This document shows positions 25,832 to 34,420 of a DNA stretch of 64,000 bases, in pieces (within the stretch, counting starts at the first letter, position 1; every line of letters starts with the position of its first letter). The stretch is taken from the NCBI RefSeq assembly GCF_023195515.1, contig NZ_JALPKR020000002.1:4875001-4939000 (forward strand), in the 5' to 3' direction. Origin of the DNA: Variovorax sp. S12S4. GTDB taxonomy: Bacteria > Pseudomonadota > Gammaproteobacteria > Burkholderiales > Burkholderiaceae_C. The translations under genes and the position numbers were made by a program. A model generated the notes under the pieces. It was not told the DNA's origin. It made no database searches and saw only the letters and a list, made by a program, of their open reading frames with translations.

Positions 25832-27163
25832 TCAGGCGGCAGGCAGCGCTGCACTGGTATCCAGCGCCCAGATGCGTGCGAGCAGCACGCCAGCACGTTC
25901 GCTCCCGATCACGGGCGACGCCAGTTCGAGAAACTTGCCCTCCAGTTCGCCGTCGGTCAACGCCTGCTCGGGGTCGCCCTTGCGGTTGGGCTGAAGATGT
26001 TCGAGACGGCGCCCGTCGCGGGTGTGGATGACAACGCGCGCGGCGCGCTGTCCCGGAAAGGCCGCGTCCAGTTCCGGATCGACGGCCAGGTCCATGCGCT
26101 CCATCAGCGCGCGCGTCCCCGGGTCCGCCAGCCGGGTCGGCTCGTACGCCGCCAGGCGCACGCTGCCATGCGCCAAGGCCGTCGCCACAACGTAGGCGAG
26201 GCTGAAGCGCGCTTCGTTGGCCGTGGCCGGATGCGTGTAGCAGGCGATGTCGAGTGCGGGGCGGTAAGTTGCCACCTGCACGCGCTCTATATCGGCGGCT
26301 TCCAGGCCATAACGCTGCTTCAGTTCCAGCGCGCCGTCGATAGCGGCAAAGGTGTGGCCGCAGCCGATGTGGTTCTTGAAGGTCAGCCGCGTGATGTGAA
26401 AGTCCCGCCCCAGCGTCGCGCCGGCCTGCGACCAATCCGGGCCGCTGCTCATGGCTTGGCCCAGGCCGATTTCTCCGTCCAATACGTCGAGCGAGCCGGT
26501 CACGCCCCGCGCCGCAAGCTGCGCCGCAAGCACCCCCGCCTCCGCGGCCCGGCCCGCATGCAGCGGCTTGGACATCGAGTCCATGCGGAACGCCTGTTGC
26601 AGGCCGGCAGTGAAAGTGGCGGCCGTTGCCAGCGCGTGCGCAAAGGCCGCTTCGTCGAGCGACATCAGGCAACCGGCGGTGGCCGCGGCGCCAAAGCTGC
26701 CGATGGTGCCGGTGCTGTGCCAATACTTGTAGTGCGCGCGGCCCATGACGACACCGATGCGCGTCGACACTTCATACCCCAGGACGACACCACGCAAGAA
26801 CTCGATGCCGCTGGCGCCCGCATCCTGGCCGGCGGCCAGGGCAGCCGCAATGGTCGCGGCGCCTGGGTGGTACATGGCCTCGCGGAAACTGTCGTCCACT
26901 TCCGCCGCATGGGCGGCCGTTCCGTTGATGAGCGCCGCCGCGCGCGCTGTCGCCGGCCGGCCGAGAACGAGCGAAGCCCGGCCGCAGCCGAGGTCATCGG
27001 CCAGGACTTCTTCGAGCTGCCGAACAGGTGCAGCCGCCAGGCCGGGGAACACGGAGGCGTACCAATCGATCACTGCGCGCTTGGCGTGATGGATGACCTC
27101 GGGCGGCAGCGGCTGCCGATGGAAATCGGCTGCGTAGCGGGCAAATATTTCTGTCGCGTGCAT
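25832..27163 (-). CDS. MmgE/PrpD family protein
   Basis: A 443-residue member of the MmgE/PrpD family, which contains 2-methylcitrate dehydratase, cis-aconitate decarboxylase and related dehydratases acting on carboxylates. Family blocks seen are HHAKRAVIDWYASVFPG, INGTAAHAAEVDDSF, HPGAATIAAALAAG, and FKNHIGCGHTFAAIDG. The specific substrate cannot be read from the sequence; absence of prpB and prpC argues against the methylcitrate cycle. It begins one base after the stop of the acyl-CoA synthetase gene (TGATATG), so the two are coupled, in a unit tctC-ECH-synthetase-MmgE/PrpD. Confidence 0.88.
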   Translation of the reverse strand: MHATEIFARYAADFHRQPLPPEVIHHAKRAVIDWYASVFPGLAAAPVRQLEEVLADDLGCGRASLVLGRPATARAAALINGTAAHAAEVDDSFREAMYHPGAATIAAALAAGQDAGASGIEFLRGVVLGYEVSTRIGVVMGRAHYKYWHSTGTIGSFGAAATAGCLMSLDEAAFAHALATAATFTAGLQQAFRMDSMSKPLHAGRAAEAGVLAAQLAARGVTGSLDVLDGEIGLGQAMSSGPDWSQAGATLGRDFHITRLTFKNHIGCGHTFAAIDGALELKQRYGLEAADIERVQVATYRPALDIACYTHPATANEARFSLAYVVATALAHGSVRLAAYEPTRLADPGTRALMERMDLAVDPELDAAFPGQRAARVVIHTRDGRRLEHLQPNRKGDPEQALTDGELEGKFLELASPVIGSERAGVLLARIWALDTSAALPAA

Positions 27164-27164
27164 A

Positions 27165-29270
27165 TCAACTCTCCGAAGACGCGAGCACTACCACCCCGTC
27201 GGCGGCGCACACGCCCTGCCCCTGCGGCAGCACGAAGATCGGGTTGATCTCCGCTTCGAGCAAGCGGTTGCCGAGCTGGGCCGCCATTTGCGAGAAGGCG
27301 ACGATCGCATCGACCAGCGCGTCGACATCGGCCTTGGGGCGGCCGCGAAAGCCGTCGAGCAAGGGCCATGTCTTCAGCTCGCGCGCCATCGAAAGCGCCT
27401 CCTCGCGGCCGAGGCCCCCTTGAGCAGGAAGCAGCCGCATCGCGGTGTCCTTGAACAGCTCGGCGGTGATGCCGCCCATGCCCAGAAGAATGGCCGTGCC
27501 CAAGGCGTCGTGGTGCACGCCCAGGATCAGCTCGGTGCCGCCGCCGACCATTTCCTGCACCAGGAAGCGCTGGGGCCGCACGCCAGTCTTGCTCTCGACC
27601 TCGGAGGCCATCGCCAGCAGGCGCGCGCCCACCGTCTCGGCCGTCATGTTCACGGCAACGCCGCCGACGTCGCTCTTGTGCGTGATCTCGGCCGAAAGAA
27701 TTTTGAGCACGACGCGTCCGCCCAGTTCGCGGGTCGCGCCTTCGGCCTCCGCCGGCATGGTCACGACCCGCTCGCGCGCGCAGGGCATGCCAAAACGGGT
27801 GAACAGCTGCTTGGCTTCTGCTTCGTCGAGGGAGCCCTCGGGCAGATCGTCGATGCGCACGTCGGCCGCAGGCTCGCTGGGCAGCTTCGGCTCTTGCCAG
27901 CTGCTGGCATTCAGCATGGCGCCGAGCGCGCTGGTGCAGCTTTCGGCAGCCGCAAATGCCGGCACGCCGCGCTGCGTGAGCAAGGCCGCCACTTCGGGTG
28001 CGTGCGGGCTCACGTAGGCGATCACCGGCTTGTCCGAATTGGGAAGGCAGTCCTGGATGGCACCCGCCATCAGCTCCGGCATGGCCAGGCTGGAGGAGCC
28101 GACGATGATCGCCAGCGCGTCGTAGCTCGGGCTCTTGAGCAGAAGGTTGATGGCGCCGCGCAGCAGGTCGGGTTGCAGGCCGGCCAGGGTCACGTCGATG
28201 GGGTTGCGGTCGAGCACGGCGTGGTCGCCGCTCTGCAATGCGCGCAAGGCCTCGGCCGTTGCGGCGTCCGGCGCGGGCGTCTCGAATCCTCGCATGCCCA
28301 GGTCGTCCGAAACCAGGGTTCCCGCTCCGCCGGTCGAGGTCAGGATGGCCACACGCTTGCCGCGCAGCTTGCGGCCCGTGGCCAGTGCGACCGGAATGTC
28401 GAGCAGGTCGCCGAAGGTCTGGGCGCGAATCACGCCAACCTGCCTGAACAACGCGTCATACATGCTGTCGGCGCCCGCCAGTGCGCCGGTATGCGACACG
28501 GCAGCCTTGGCGCCGGCCTCGGAACGGCCGATCTTGAATGCCACCACCGGTTTGCCCGCGCGAGCCGCCTTCAATGCAGCGGCCCGAAATTTCTCGGCGT
28601 TGCGGACGCTCTCCACGTACAGGGCAATGACTTTCGTGCCCGGGTCGTCGGCCAGGTGGTCGACAAAATCGGCCAGGTCCAGATCGACTTCATTGCTGGT
28701 CGAGATCAACTTCGACAAGCCGATGCCGCGAGCCGCAGCACGCGAAAGCAGCGCACCCAGAATGCCTCCGCTTTGCGAGACCACGCCGATGCCGCCGACC
28801 GGAAAGTGGTCCATCTCGAGTGCGCCGCTGGCAGAAAGCACGATGTTGTTGGTCAGGTTGACCAGTCCGATGGTGTTGGGACCGAGGATGCGCATTCCGC
28901 CCGCCGCCTCGATGAGTTGCTGCTGGCGCCGTGCGCCCTCCTCTCCGGTTTCCGTGTAGCCGCTGGCAAGCACGATGGCCGCGGCTGTGCCCTTGGCCGC
29001 GAGTTCGCGCACGGCCTGATGCGCCCGCTCCGCGCCCAGCAGCACGATGCCCACATCGGGTGTGCCGGGAATCGAGGCGATGTCCGGGTAGCAGGCCAGG
29101 CCGCCGACGGAGTCGACGCGCGGATTGACCGGGTAGATCTCGCCCGTGAATCCGTGCTTGCGCAAATAGGCCACGGGCCGGCCGGCGGTCTTGGCCGCAT
29201 CCGCCGATGCGCCGATCACCGCGACGCTGCGCGGCTGGAGCAGCCTGGCGATGGCGTTCATCTCAGTCAT
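27165..29270 (-). CDS. Acyl-CoA synthetase, NDP-forming (acetate--CoA ligase family)
   Basis: A 701-residue fused enzyme. Order: CoA-binding Rossmann domain (LLQPRSVAVIGASAD, residues 10-25), succinyl-CoA-synthetase-like domain with the conserved SHTGALAGAD segment holding the histidine expected to be phosphorylated, and a C-terminal ATP-grasp domain (VVLKILSAEITHKSDVGGV, EINPIFV). Such proteins activate a carboxylic acid to its CoA ester with release of ADP. The ATG at 29270 overlaps the stop of the hydratase gene (ATGA). The operon context suggests it activates the acid imported by the neighbouring TctC; its identity is unknown. Confidence 0.92.
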   Translation of the reverse strand: MTEMNAIARLLQPRSVAVIGASADAAKTAGRPVAYLRKHGFTGEIYPVNPRVDSVGGLACYPDIASIPGTPDVGIVLLGAERAHQAVRELAAKGTAAAIVLASGYTETGEEGARRQQQLIEAAGGMRILGPNTIGLVNLTNNIVLSASGALEMDHFPVGGIGVVSQSGGILGALLSRAAARGIGLSKLISTSNEVDLDLADFVDHLADDPGTKVIALYVESVRNAEKFRAAALKAARAGKPVVAFKIGRSEAGAKAAVSHTGALAGADSMYDALFRQVGVIRAQTFGDLLDIPVALATGRKLRGKRVAILTSTGGAGTLVSDDLGMRGFETPAPDAATAEALRALQSGDHAVLDRNPIDVTLAGLQPDLLRGAINLLLKSPSYDALAIIVGSSSLAMPELMAGAIQDCLPNSDKPVIAYVSPHAPEVAALLTQRGVPAFAAAESCTSALGAMLNASSWQEPKLPSEPAADVRIDDLPEGSLDEAEAKQLFTRFGMPCARERVVTMPAEAEGATRELGGRVVLKILSAEITHKSDVGGVAVNMTAETVGARLLAMASEVESKTGVRPQRFLVQEMVGGGTELILGVHHDALGTAILLGMGGITAELFKDTAMRLLPAQGGLGREEALSMARELKTWPLLDGFRGRPKADVDALVDAIVAFSQMAAQLGNRLLEAEINPIFVLPQGQGVCAADGVVVLASSES

Positions 29271-30073
29271 TTCGTCATCCCGTTCTTTGCACTGCTCTTG
29301 GCCAGGAAGGCCATCACCGATTCGCGGTGCTCTGTGCTGGTGTAGCAAATGCCCTGCGCCTGGCTTCCCTGTGCAAACACCTGGTGCGCGGAGAGTTCGA
29401 AGCTCTGGTTGAGGATCGTCTTTCCAAGGGCCAGCGCGGTGGCCGATCCCTTGCTCATCTCGGCCGCCCAGCGCTGCGCATCGGCAACGAGTGTTTCGGC
29501 ACTCGCCTGGCGATCGGCAATGCCGAGGCCGATGGCCTCTTCGAGTTCGACCTTCCGGCCGCTGAAGATCAGCTCCTTGGCTTTCGAGAGGCCGACCCGG
29601 CGCGGCAGGAAGTACATGCCGCCGCCATCGGGAACGATGCCGCGATTGATGTACGACCACGTGAAGCTTGCCGCATCGGAAGCGATGATGAAATCGCACG
29701 CCAGCGCCGTGTCCGCCCCCAGGCCCGATGCCGCACCATTGACCGCAGCGATCGTCGGCTTGGGCATGGTGTGCAGCAGCGACTGGGTGTGGTGCACGCG
29801 CTGCTGGCGGCTCCAGCCATTGAAACCGACCTCGCCCGCCGGAGCCTGCATGCGCCGCTCCATGCCGGCAACGTCTCCGCCGGCGCAAAAGCCCTTGCCG
29901 CGCCCCGTGAGCACCAGCGCGCGAATCGACTTGTCGTTGGCCACATGCTCCAGCGCCGCGATGAATTGCGTGCGCATGTCGTCGCTCATGGCATTGCGCT
30001 TTTCGGGCCGGTTCAGCCACAGGGTGGCGATGCCGGCTGCAACTTCGAGCTCGATCAGTTGTTCATCAGTCAT
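29267..30073 (-). CDS. Enoyl-CoA hydratase/isomerase family protein
   Basis: A 268-residue crotonase-superfamily protein. The N-terminal LNRPEKRNAMS motif, the oxyanion-hole segments GRGKGFCAGGDVAGM and VNGAASGLGADTALACDFIIAS, and GIVPDGGGMYFLPRRVG are present. In place of the first catalytic glutamate of canonical hydratases the sequence is less clear, so hydratase, isomerase or another crotonase activity is possible. The start ATG is preceded by GGAGGAA, a strong ribosome binding site. It lies between tctC and the NDP-forming synthetase and overlaps the latter by four bases. Confidence 0.9.
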   Translation of the reverse strand: MTDEQLIELEVAAGIATLWLNRPEKRNAMSDDMRTQFIAALEHVANDKSIRALVLTGRGKGFCAGGDVAGMERRMQAPAGEVGFNGWSRQQRVHHTQSLLHTMPKPTIAAVNGAASGLGADTALACDFIIASDAASFTWSYINRGIVPDGGGMYFLPRRVGLSKAKELIFSGRKVELEEAIGLGIADRQASAETLVADAQRWAAEMSKGSATALALGKTILNQSFELSAHQVFAQGSQAQGICYTSTEHRESVMAFLAKSSAKNGMTK

Positions 30074-30101
30074 TTCGCCGTTCCTCCATTCGTTTGTTCA
30101 T

Positions 30102-31100
30102 TCATTCGTTGGTGATGTTGTTTTCCTTGACGACCTTGCGCCAGCGCGCTTCCTCGCCCTTGGCGTACTTGTCGAAGTCCGCCGGCGAGCCCGCGTTGAT
30201 CACAAGGCCCTCTCCTTCCACGCGCTTGCGAAAGGCCTCCGTCTGCACGGCCTTCCTGGCCGCAGCGTTCAGGCGCGCGACGACATCTGCGGGAGTGCCT
30301 GCCGGCGCATACAGGCCGTACCAGCTGTCGGCCACGTAGCCGGGTACGCCGCTTTCGGCAATCGTCGGCACCTTGGCAAGGGCATGGGCCGGTGATCGCG
30401 TGGCCGTGGTTACCGCGAGCGCGCGCAGCTTGCCGTTTTCGATGAAGGTGCCCACCGCCGCGGCGGTTGCGAACATGACATCCACCTGGCCGCCCATCAA
30501 ATCGTTCATGGCCGGACCGGCACCGCGGTAGGGAATGTGGGTGATGTTCGTCTTCGTCAGGTTCCTGAACAGTTCGCCGGCAAGGTGCGCCGAGGTTCCC
30601 GCGCCTTGCGATGCGAACGACAGCTTTCCCGGGTTCGCCTTGGCGGCGTTGATGACGTCCTGCACCGACTTGAGCGGGCTTTCCGCCCGCACCACCAGCA
30701 CGTTCGGCGACACCCCGACGAGCATGACCGGTGCAAAGGCCTTCTCATGGTCATAGGGCAGCTTGCTCTGGATGCTGGGGTTCACCACATGCGCCACGGT
30801 GGCCATCACCAGCGTGTAGCCGTCGGGCGGTGCCTTTGCCACCGCGTCCGTTCCGATGATCGTGCCGGCGCCAGGCTTGTTGTCGATGATGATGGGCTGG
30901 CCCAGCTCCTGGCCCATCGCAATGCCCATGGTCCGCGCGACGAGGTCGGTGCCGCCGCCGGGTGCGAACGGCACGACGATCTTGACGGGCTTGTCGGGAA
31001 AGGCTGCGAGCGCCGCCGTCGAAACAGTCGCGGCTGCCGCTGCGGTCGAGAAAAGAACCAGGGCGGTCCTGAAGCGTGCCCAGAGCAGGCGTTTTTGCAT
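30102..31100 (-). CDS. TctC/BUG-type periplasmic binding protein (first of five)
   Basis: A 332-residue solute-binding protein of the Bug family. A Sec signal peptide covers roughly residues 1-32 (cleavage near ALA-AFP). The mature part begins FPDKPVKIVVPFAPGGGTDLVAR, with KPGAGTIIGTDAVAKAPPDGYT and the HIPYRGAGPAMNDLMGGQVDVMF block that contribute to the carboxylate pocket. GGAGACAACC precedes the ATG. It is the first gene of the unit with ECH, acyl-CoA synthetase and MmgE/PrpD. No permease genes adjoin it, so it either borrows TctAB from elsewhere or acts as a sensor partner. Confidence 0.94.
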   Translation of the reverse strand: MQKRLLWARFRTALVLFSTAAAAATVSTAALAAFPDKPVKIVVPFAPGGGTDLVARTMGIAMGQELGQPIIIDNKPGAGTIIGTDAVAKAPPDGYTLVMATVAHVVNPSIQSKLPYDHEKAFAPVMLVGVSPNVLVVRAESPLKSVQDVINAAKANPGKLSFASQGAGTSAHLAGELFRNLTKTNITHIPYRGAGPAMNDLMGGQVDVMFATAAAVGTFIENGKLRALAVTTATRSPAHALAKVPTIAESGVPGYVADSWYGLYAPAGTPADVVARLNAAARKAVQTEAFRKRVEGEGLVINAGSPADFDKYAKGEEARWRKVVKENNITNE

Positions 31101-31107
31101 GGTTGTC

Positions 31108-31226
31108 TCCAATTGGAATAAGGGCGGAAAGAAGCAGGATCGATGGCGGATCGGTCTTCTCATCGAGTGCATCGAGCTTAGGTTTTCAATGTGTCTCGCG
31201 CAGCCCCCTATTTCCAAGCAGTGGAA
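31108..31226. promoter_or_regulatory. Divergent promoter region with two TCCA/TGGA palindromes
   Basis: Between the first tctC and its divergent IclR gene are a perfect 10-bp palindrome TCCAATTGGA (31108-31117), overlapping the tctC leader, and TTCCA-N5-TGGAA (31212-31226). The shared TCCA...TGGA arms resemble IclR-family operators and suggest two binding sites for the adjacent IclR protein. Confidence 0.45.
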
Positions 31227-31261
31227 TTAAACTGGAGCCCTTTCCTTCAGTCCTGAAACTC

Positions 31262-32047
31262 GTGCCCACGCCCGCCAGACGCCAACATTTCGAAGAGCCG
31301 ACGCTCAACCGCTCGCTGGAGCGCGGAATCGAGATCCTTCGGGCCTTCAGGCCCGGTGCCGATCTGCTGGGAAACGGAGACATCGCCGAGCGCACCGGGC
31401 TTTCGCGCGCCACCGTGAGCCGCCTGACCCAGACGCTGGTCGAGTCCGGAATGCTCGAGCACGACCGCACCCTTCGGGCCTACCGGCTTGCGGCGCCGGT
31501 ACTGAGCTTTGCCCACGCCATGCGGGCCGGCTCCCCGGTGTTGAACACGGTTGCCCCGCTGATGCGGAACCTGGCGGAAAAGCTTCGCATCAACGTCGGC
31601 CTGGCTGTCGCCGACCGCGACGAGATGGTCTACCTCGAATCGGTGCGCTACAACCGCAAGGTTTCACTGCGCAACGTGGTTGCGGGCCAGCGGGTGCCAA
31701 TGGAGCTCACGTCGCTCGGCCGGGCTTACCTGGCGGTCGCCGAAGAGCCCAGGCGGCGTGCCCTCATGGCGCAGTTCCGCGAAAGGCGCGAAAGCGGCTG
31801 GAACCGGATTCGCGACGAGATCCGGAGCGCGGCCCGAAGCGTGGCCGAGCGCGGCTTTTGCGCGGCGGCCTGGCAACCGGAGGTGGTTGCCCTTGCCACG
31901 CCGGTCGTGGCGGAAGGCCGGCCTGTCTACGTGCTGAACGTGAGCATCACCACAAAGGCCGATATTGCCGAGGCCGAGGCGATGCTCGCAGGCCCGCTGC
32001 TCGCGCTTTCGGCGGATGTGAAGGCCGCGCTTGCTAGTCGATCCTGA
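31262..32047 (+). CDS. IclR-family transcriptional regulator
   Basis: A protein of about 261 residues: N-terminal winged helix (RSLERGIEILRAF, then AERTGLSRATVSRLTQTLVESGML) and a C-terminal GAF-like IclR effector domain (VGLAVADRDEMVYLESVRY, VAGQRVPMELTSLGRAYLA). It is divergent from the unit starting at 31100 and is the likely regulator of it, responding to the imported acid or a CoA derivative (inferred). The start is uncertain: GTG at 31262 fits the domain, but no good ribosome binding site was found and an upstream start is possible. Confidence 0.88.
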   Translation: MPTPARRQHFEEPTLNRSLERGIEILRAFRPGADLLGNGDIAERTGLSRATVSRLTQTLVESGMLEHDRTLRAYRLAAPVLSFAHAMRAGSPVLNTVAPLMRNLAEKLRINVGLAVADRDEMVYLESVRYNRKVSLRNVVAGQRVPMELTSLGRAYLAVAEEPRRRALMAQFRERRESGWNRIRDEIRSAARSVAERGFCAAAWQPEVVALATPVVAEGRPVYVLNVSITTKADIAEAEAMLAGPLLALSADVKAALASRS

Positions 32048-32050
32048 TGC

Positions 32051-34399
32051 CTACAGCTCCAGTACCAACCGCCCCTCGCAAGCACGCGAACAGCAGGCCA
32101 TCATCCGCGTGTTGGCCTCTCGCTCCGGGCGCGTCAGCACCATGTCGCGATGGTCCACCTTGCCGGACAGCACCCGCACTTCGCACGAACCGCAAAGGCC
32201 CTCCTCGCAGTCGCTCTGCACATCGACGTTTGCCGCGCGCAAGGCGGACAGCAGGGTCTGGTCCGGCGGCACGGTGACGACCAGGCCTGAATCCTTCAGC
32301 TCGACTTCGAACGCATGCTCCTTCGAAGGGTCGAGCGTGGCCAGCGTCGATTCGAAATGCTCGACGCGCAAGGCGCCTTCGGGCCATGCAGTGCAACAGC
32401 CCTCGAGCGCCTCGAGCATCCGCAGCGGACCGCAGGCATAGACCTGGGCACCAGGCACCGGTTCGGCGAGCAGCGACGGCAGATCGCAGCGCCGGCCTTC
32501 GTCGCGCGCGTAGACGTGCAGCCGTTCGCCGTGCAACGCCGCGAGCTCGTCGAGAAAGGCCATGTGCTTGCGGCTGCGGCCGCTGTAGTGCAGCTCGTAG
32601 TCGATGCCCAGCGCCTTCGCGCGGCGCGCCATTGCGCTCACGGGCGTGATGCCGATGCCGCCCGCGATGAAGATCGCCTTCTTCAGCGACTCGTCGAGGC
32701 GGAAGTGGTTGCGCGGCCCGCGAATGCGCAGCCGGTCGCCGGCCTTCACCTGCGCGTGCACCCAGGCCGATCCGCCGCGGCCTTCGGGCTCGTGCAGCAC
32801 CGCAATCTCCAGCACGCCGGCCTCGTCCGGGTCACCGCAAAGAGAGTACTGGCGCGACAGCTCGGGCGAGCCGCATTCCACGTCGATGTGCGAACCCGCG
32901 GTCCAGCGCGGCAGCGGCTTGCCGTCGGGCGACACGAGGCGCAGCTTGACCACGCCTTCGGCCACGCGCGTCACGCGCTCCACCACCACAGGCCGCGACA
33001 CGGCATGCCGCGAAGTTTCGCCGACGCGTACCGGCAATTGCGCCTCGCGCAGCGCCGGGTTCCGGCGCTCGGGGTTGGCCGCAGGGTCCCACTCGACCCA
33101 CAGGTGCTCGGGTCCGCGGAACGAGGTGTTCGGCACATAGGTGAAGCGTTGCTCCGAGAGCTTCATATGCGGCAGCCGCCGCGTGAACTCCGAGAGGAAG
33201 ACCTGCATTTCCATGCGCGCAAGGTTCTTGCCCATGCACTGGTGCGACCCGTAGCCGAAGGTCAGGTGGTCGCTCGCGTTGTCTCGGCGGATGTCGAACA
33301 GGTCGGCATCGGCAAAGTGCGCCTCGTCGTGGTTGGCCGACGAGGTGACGATCAGGAGCCGCGATCCCGCCGGCAAATCGACGCCGCCCACCTGCGTGTC
33401 CCTGGTGACAAGGCGCCGCCACGCGGCCACCGAGCCGTTGTGCCGCAGGCACTCTTCCACCGCGTTGGGAATGAGGCCCGGGTCTTCGCACAGCTCTTGC
33501 CACGCCTTGGGGTGCTGCAGCAGCAGCTTCACCGCGTTGGCGGTGGCATTGGCGGTGGTCTCGTGCGCGGCCACAATGCCGGCCATCATCATCGAGTGCA
33601 GGTACGAATCGGTCACCACCTCCGGGTGCTGCTTCTGCTTGCGGATGCCGTACTGCATCCAGCCGGGCGCATCGGGGTCTTGCCGCATCTTTTCGAGCAC
33701 CTTGCCGGCGTACTGCCAGAAATTGCCCACTGCATGCGCCACGGCCACCTGCTCCTCCGGCTTGGGCCGGCCCCAGGTGTTGACGGTGTGCGCAATCGAG
33801 TATTTGCGCAGCGTGTCCATGTCTTCCTCGGGCACGCCAAGGAAATGCAGCGCCACGGTCAGCGGAATTTCCCACAGCATCTGGTCCACGAGGTCGGCCT
33901 TGCCGTCGTCGATGAAGCGGTCGACATAGGTGCGGGCCAACTCTCGCACCATGGGCTCGTGGTGCTTGAGCGCCTCGGGCGTGAACGGGTCCATCAACAC
34001 GCGGCGGCGCGGCATGTGGGCGGGCTCGTCCTCGTTCACCAGCGTGCGGTTCAGCGCAAAGCCATAGGAGGCGAGCACGGCATTGGCCTCGTCGCTCGTC
34101 GGCGTGATTTTCTCCAGCGCATTCGAGGGGCTGAACGTGATGTTGTCGCGAAACACCGCCTTGATGTCGTCGTAGCGCGTGATCACCCAGTAGCCGAGCT
34201 TGGGGCTGTAGAAGATCGGCTCCTTCTCGCGCGCCCAGCGCACGTACTCGGGAGGGTCCTGCTGGTAGCCGTCTTCGAAGGGATCGAACTCGGCGGCGCG
34301 CGCGCTCACGGGGCAGCCGGTGGGCGTGCGCTCTGCCGACAGCGGCCCGTGCGCGACAGGACAGCCCGACGAACGCGAGGGAATGGCGGTATCTGACAT
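32051..34399 (-). CDS. Self-sufficient cytochrome P450 fused to FMN/2Fe-2S reductase (CYP116B-like)
   Basis: A 782-residue three-domain monooxygenase. Residues 1-440 are a P450: I-helix AGIVAAHETT (273-282), ExxR (316-319), and the heme loop FGYGSHQCMG with Cys388. Residues 455-680 are a phthalate-dioxygenase-reductase module: RQYSL (516-520) for FMN and GGIGITP (580-586) for NADPH/NADH. Residues 695-782 are a plant-type ferredoxin with Cys731, Cys736, Cys739 and Cys769. This is the P450-RhF/CYP116B layout, in which electrons go from NAD(P)H to FMN to 2Fe-2S to heme within one chain. It lies 21 bases after a tctC gene in one unit, with a divergent IclR regulator, so it probably oxidises an imported, perhaps aromatic, acid. 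Confidence 0.95.
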   Translation of the reverse strand: MSDTAIPSRSSGCPVAHGPLSAERTPTGCPVSARAAEFDPFEDGYQQDPPEYVRWAREKEPIFYSPKLGYWVITRYDDIKAVFRDNITFSPSNALEKITPTSDEANAVLASYGFALNRTLVNEDEPAHMPRRRVLMDPFTPEALKHHEPMVRELARTYVDRFIDDGKADLVDQMLWEIPLTVALHFLGVPEEDMDTLRKYSIAHTVNTWGRPKPEEQVAVAHAVGNFWQYAGKVLEKMRQDPDAPGWMQYGIRKQKQHPEVVTDSYLHSMMMAGIVAAHETTANATANAVKLLLQHPKAWQELCEDPGLIPNAVEECLRHNGSVAAWRRLVTRDTQVGGVDLPAGSRLLIVTSSANHDEAHFADADLFDIRRDNASDHLTFGYGSHQCMGKNLARMEMQVFLSEFTRRLPHMKLSEQRFTYVPNTSFRGPEHLWVEWDPAANPERRNPALREAQLPVRVGETSRHAVSRPVVVERVTRVAEGVVKLRLVSPDGKPLPRWTAGSHIDVECGSPELSRQYSLCGDPDEAGVLEIAVLHEPEGRGGSAWVHAQVKAGDRLRIRGPRNHFRLDESLKKAIFIAGGIGITPVSAMARRAKALGIDYELHYSGRSRKHMAFLDELAALHGERLHVYARDEGRRCDLPSLLAEPVPGAQVYACGPLRMLEALEGCCTAWPEGALRVEHFESTLATLDPSKEHAFEVELKDSGLVVTVPPDQTLLSALRAANVDVQSDCEEGLCGSCEVRVLSGKVDHRDMVLTRPEREANTRMMACCSRACEGRLVLEL

Positions 34400-34420
34400 A
34401 GGCGGTGTTCCCCGGTCGCG

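Noticed and set aside
27288..29345. Long open frame antisense to the NDP-forming acyl-CoA synthetase
   Set aside because: Arginine/histidine-rich mirror translation typical of high-GC coding DNA; the opposite strand encodes a complete enzyme.
32315..34396. 693-residue open frame antisense to the P450 fusion
   Set aside because: No motif or signal; the opposite strand encodes a complete three-domain enzyme with all key residues.
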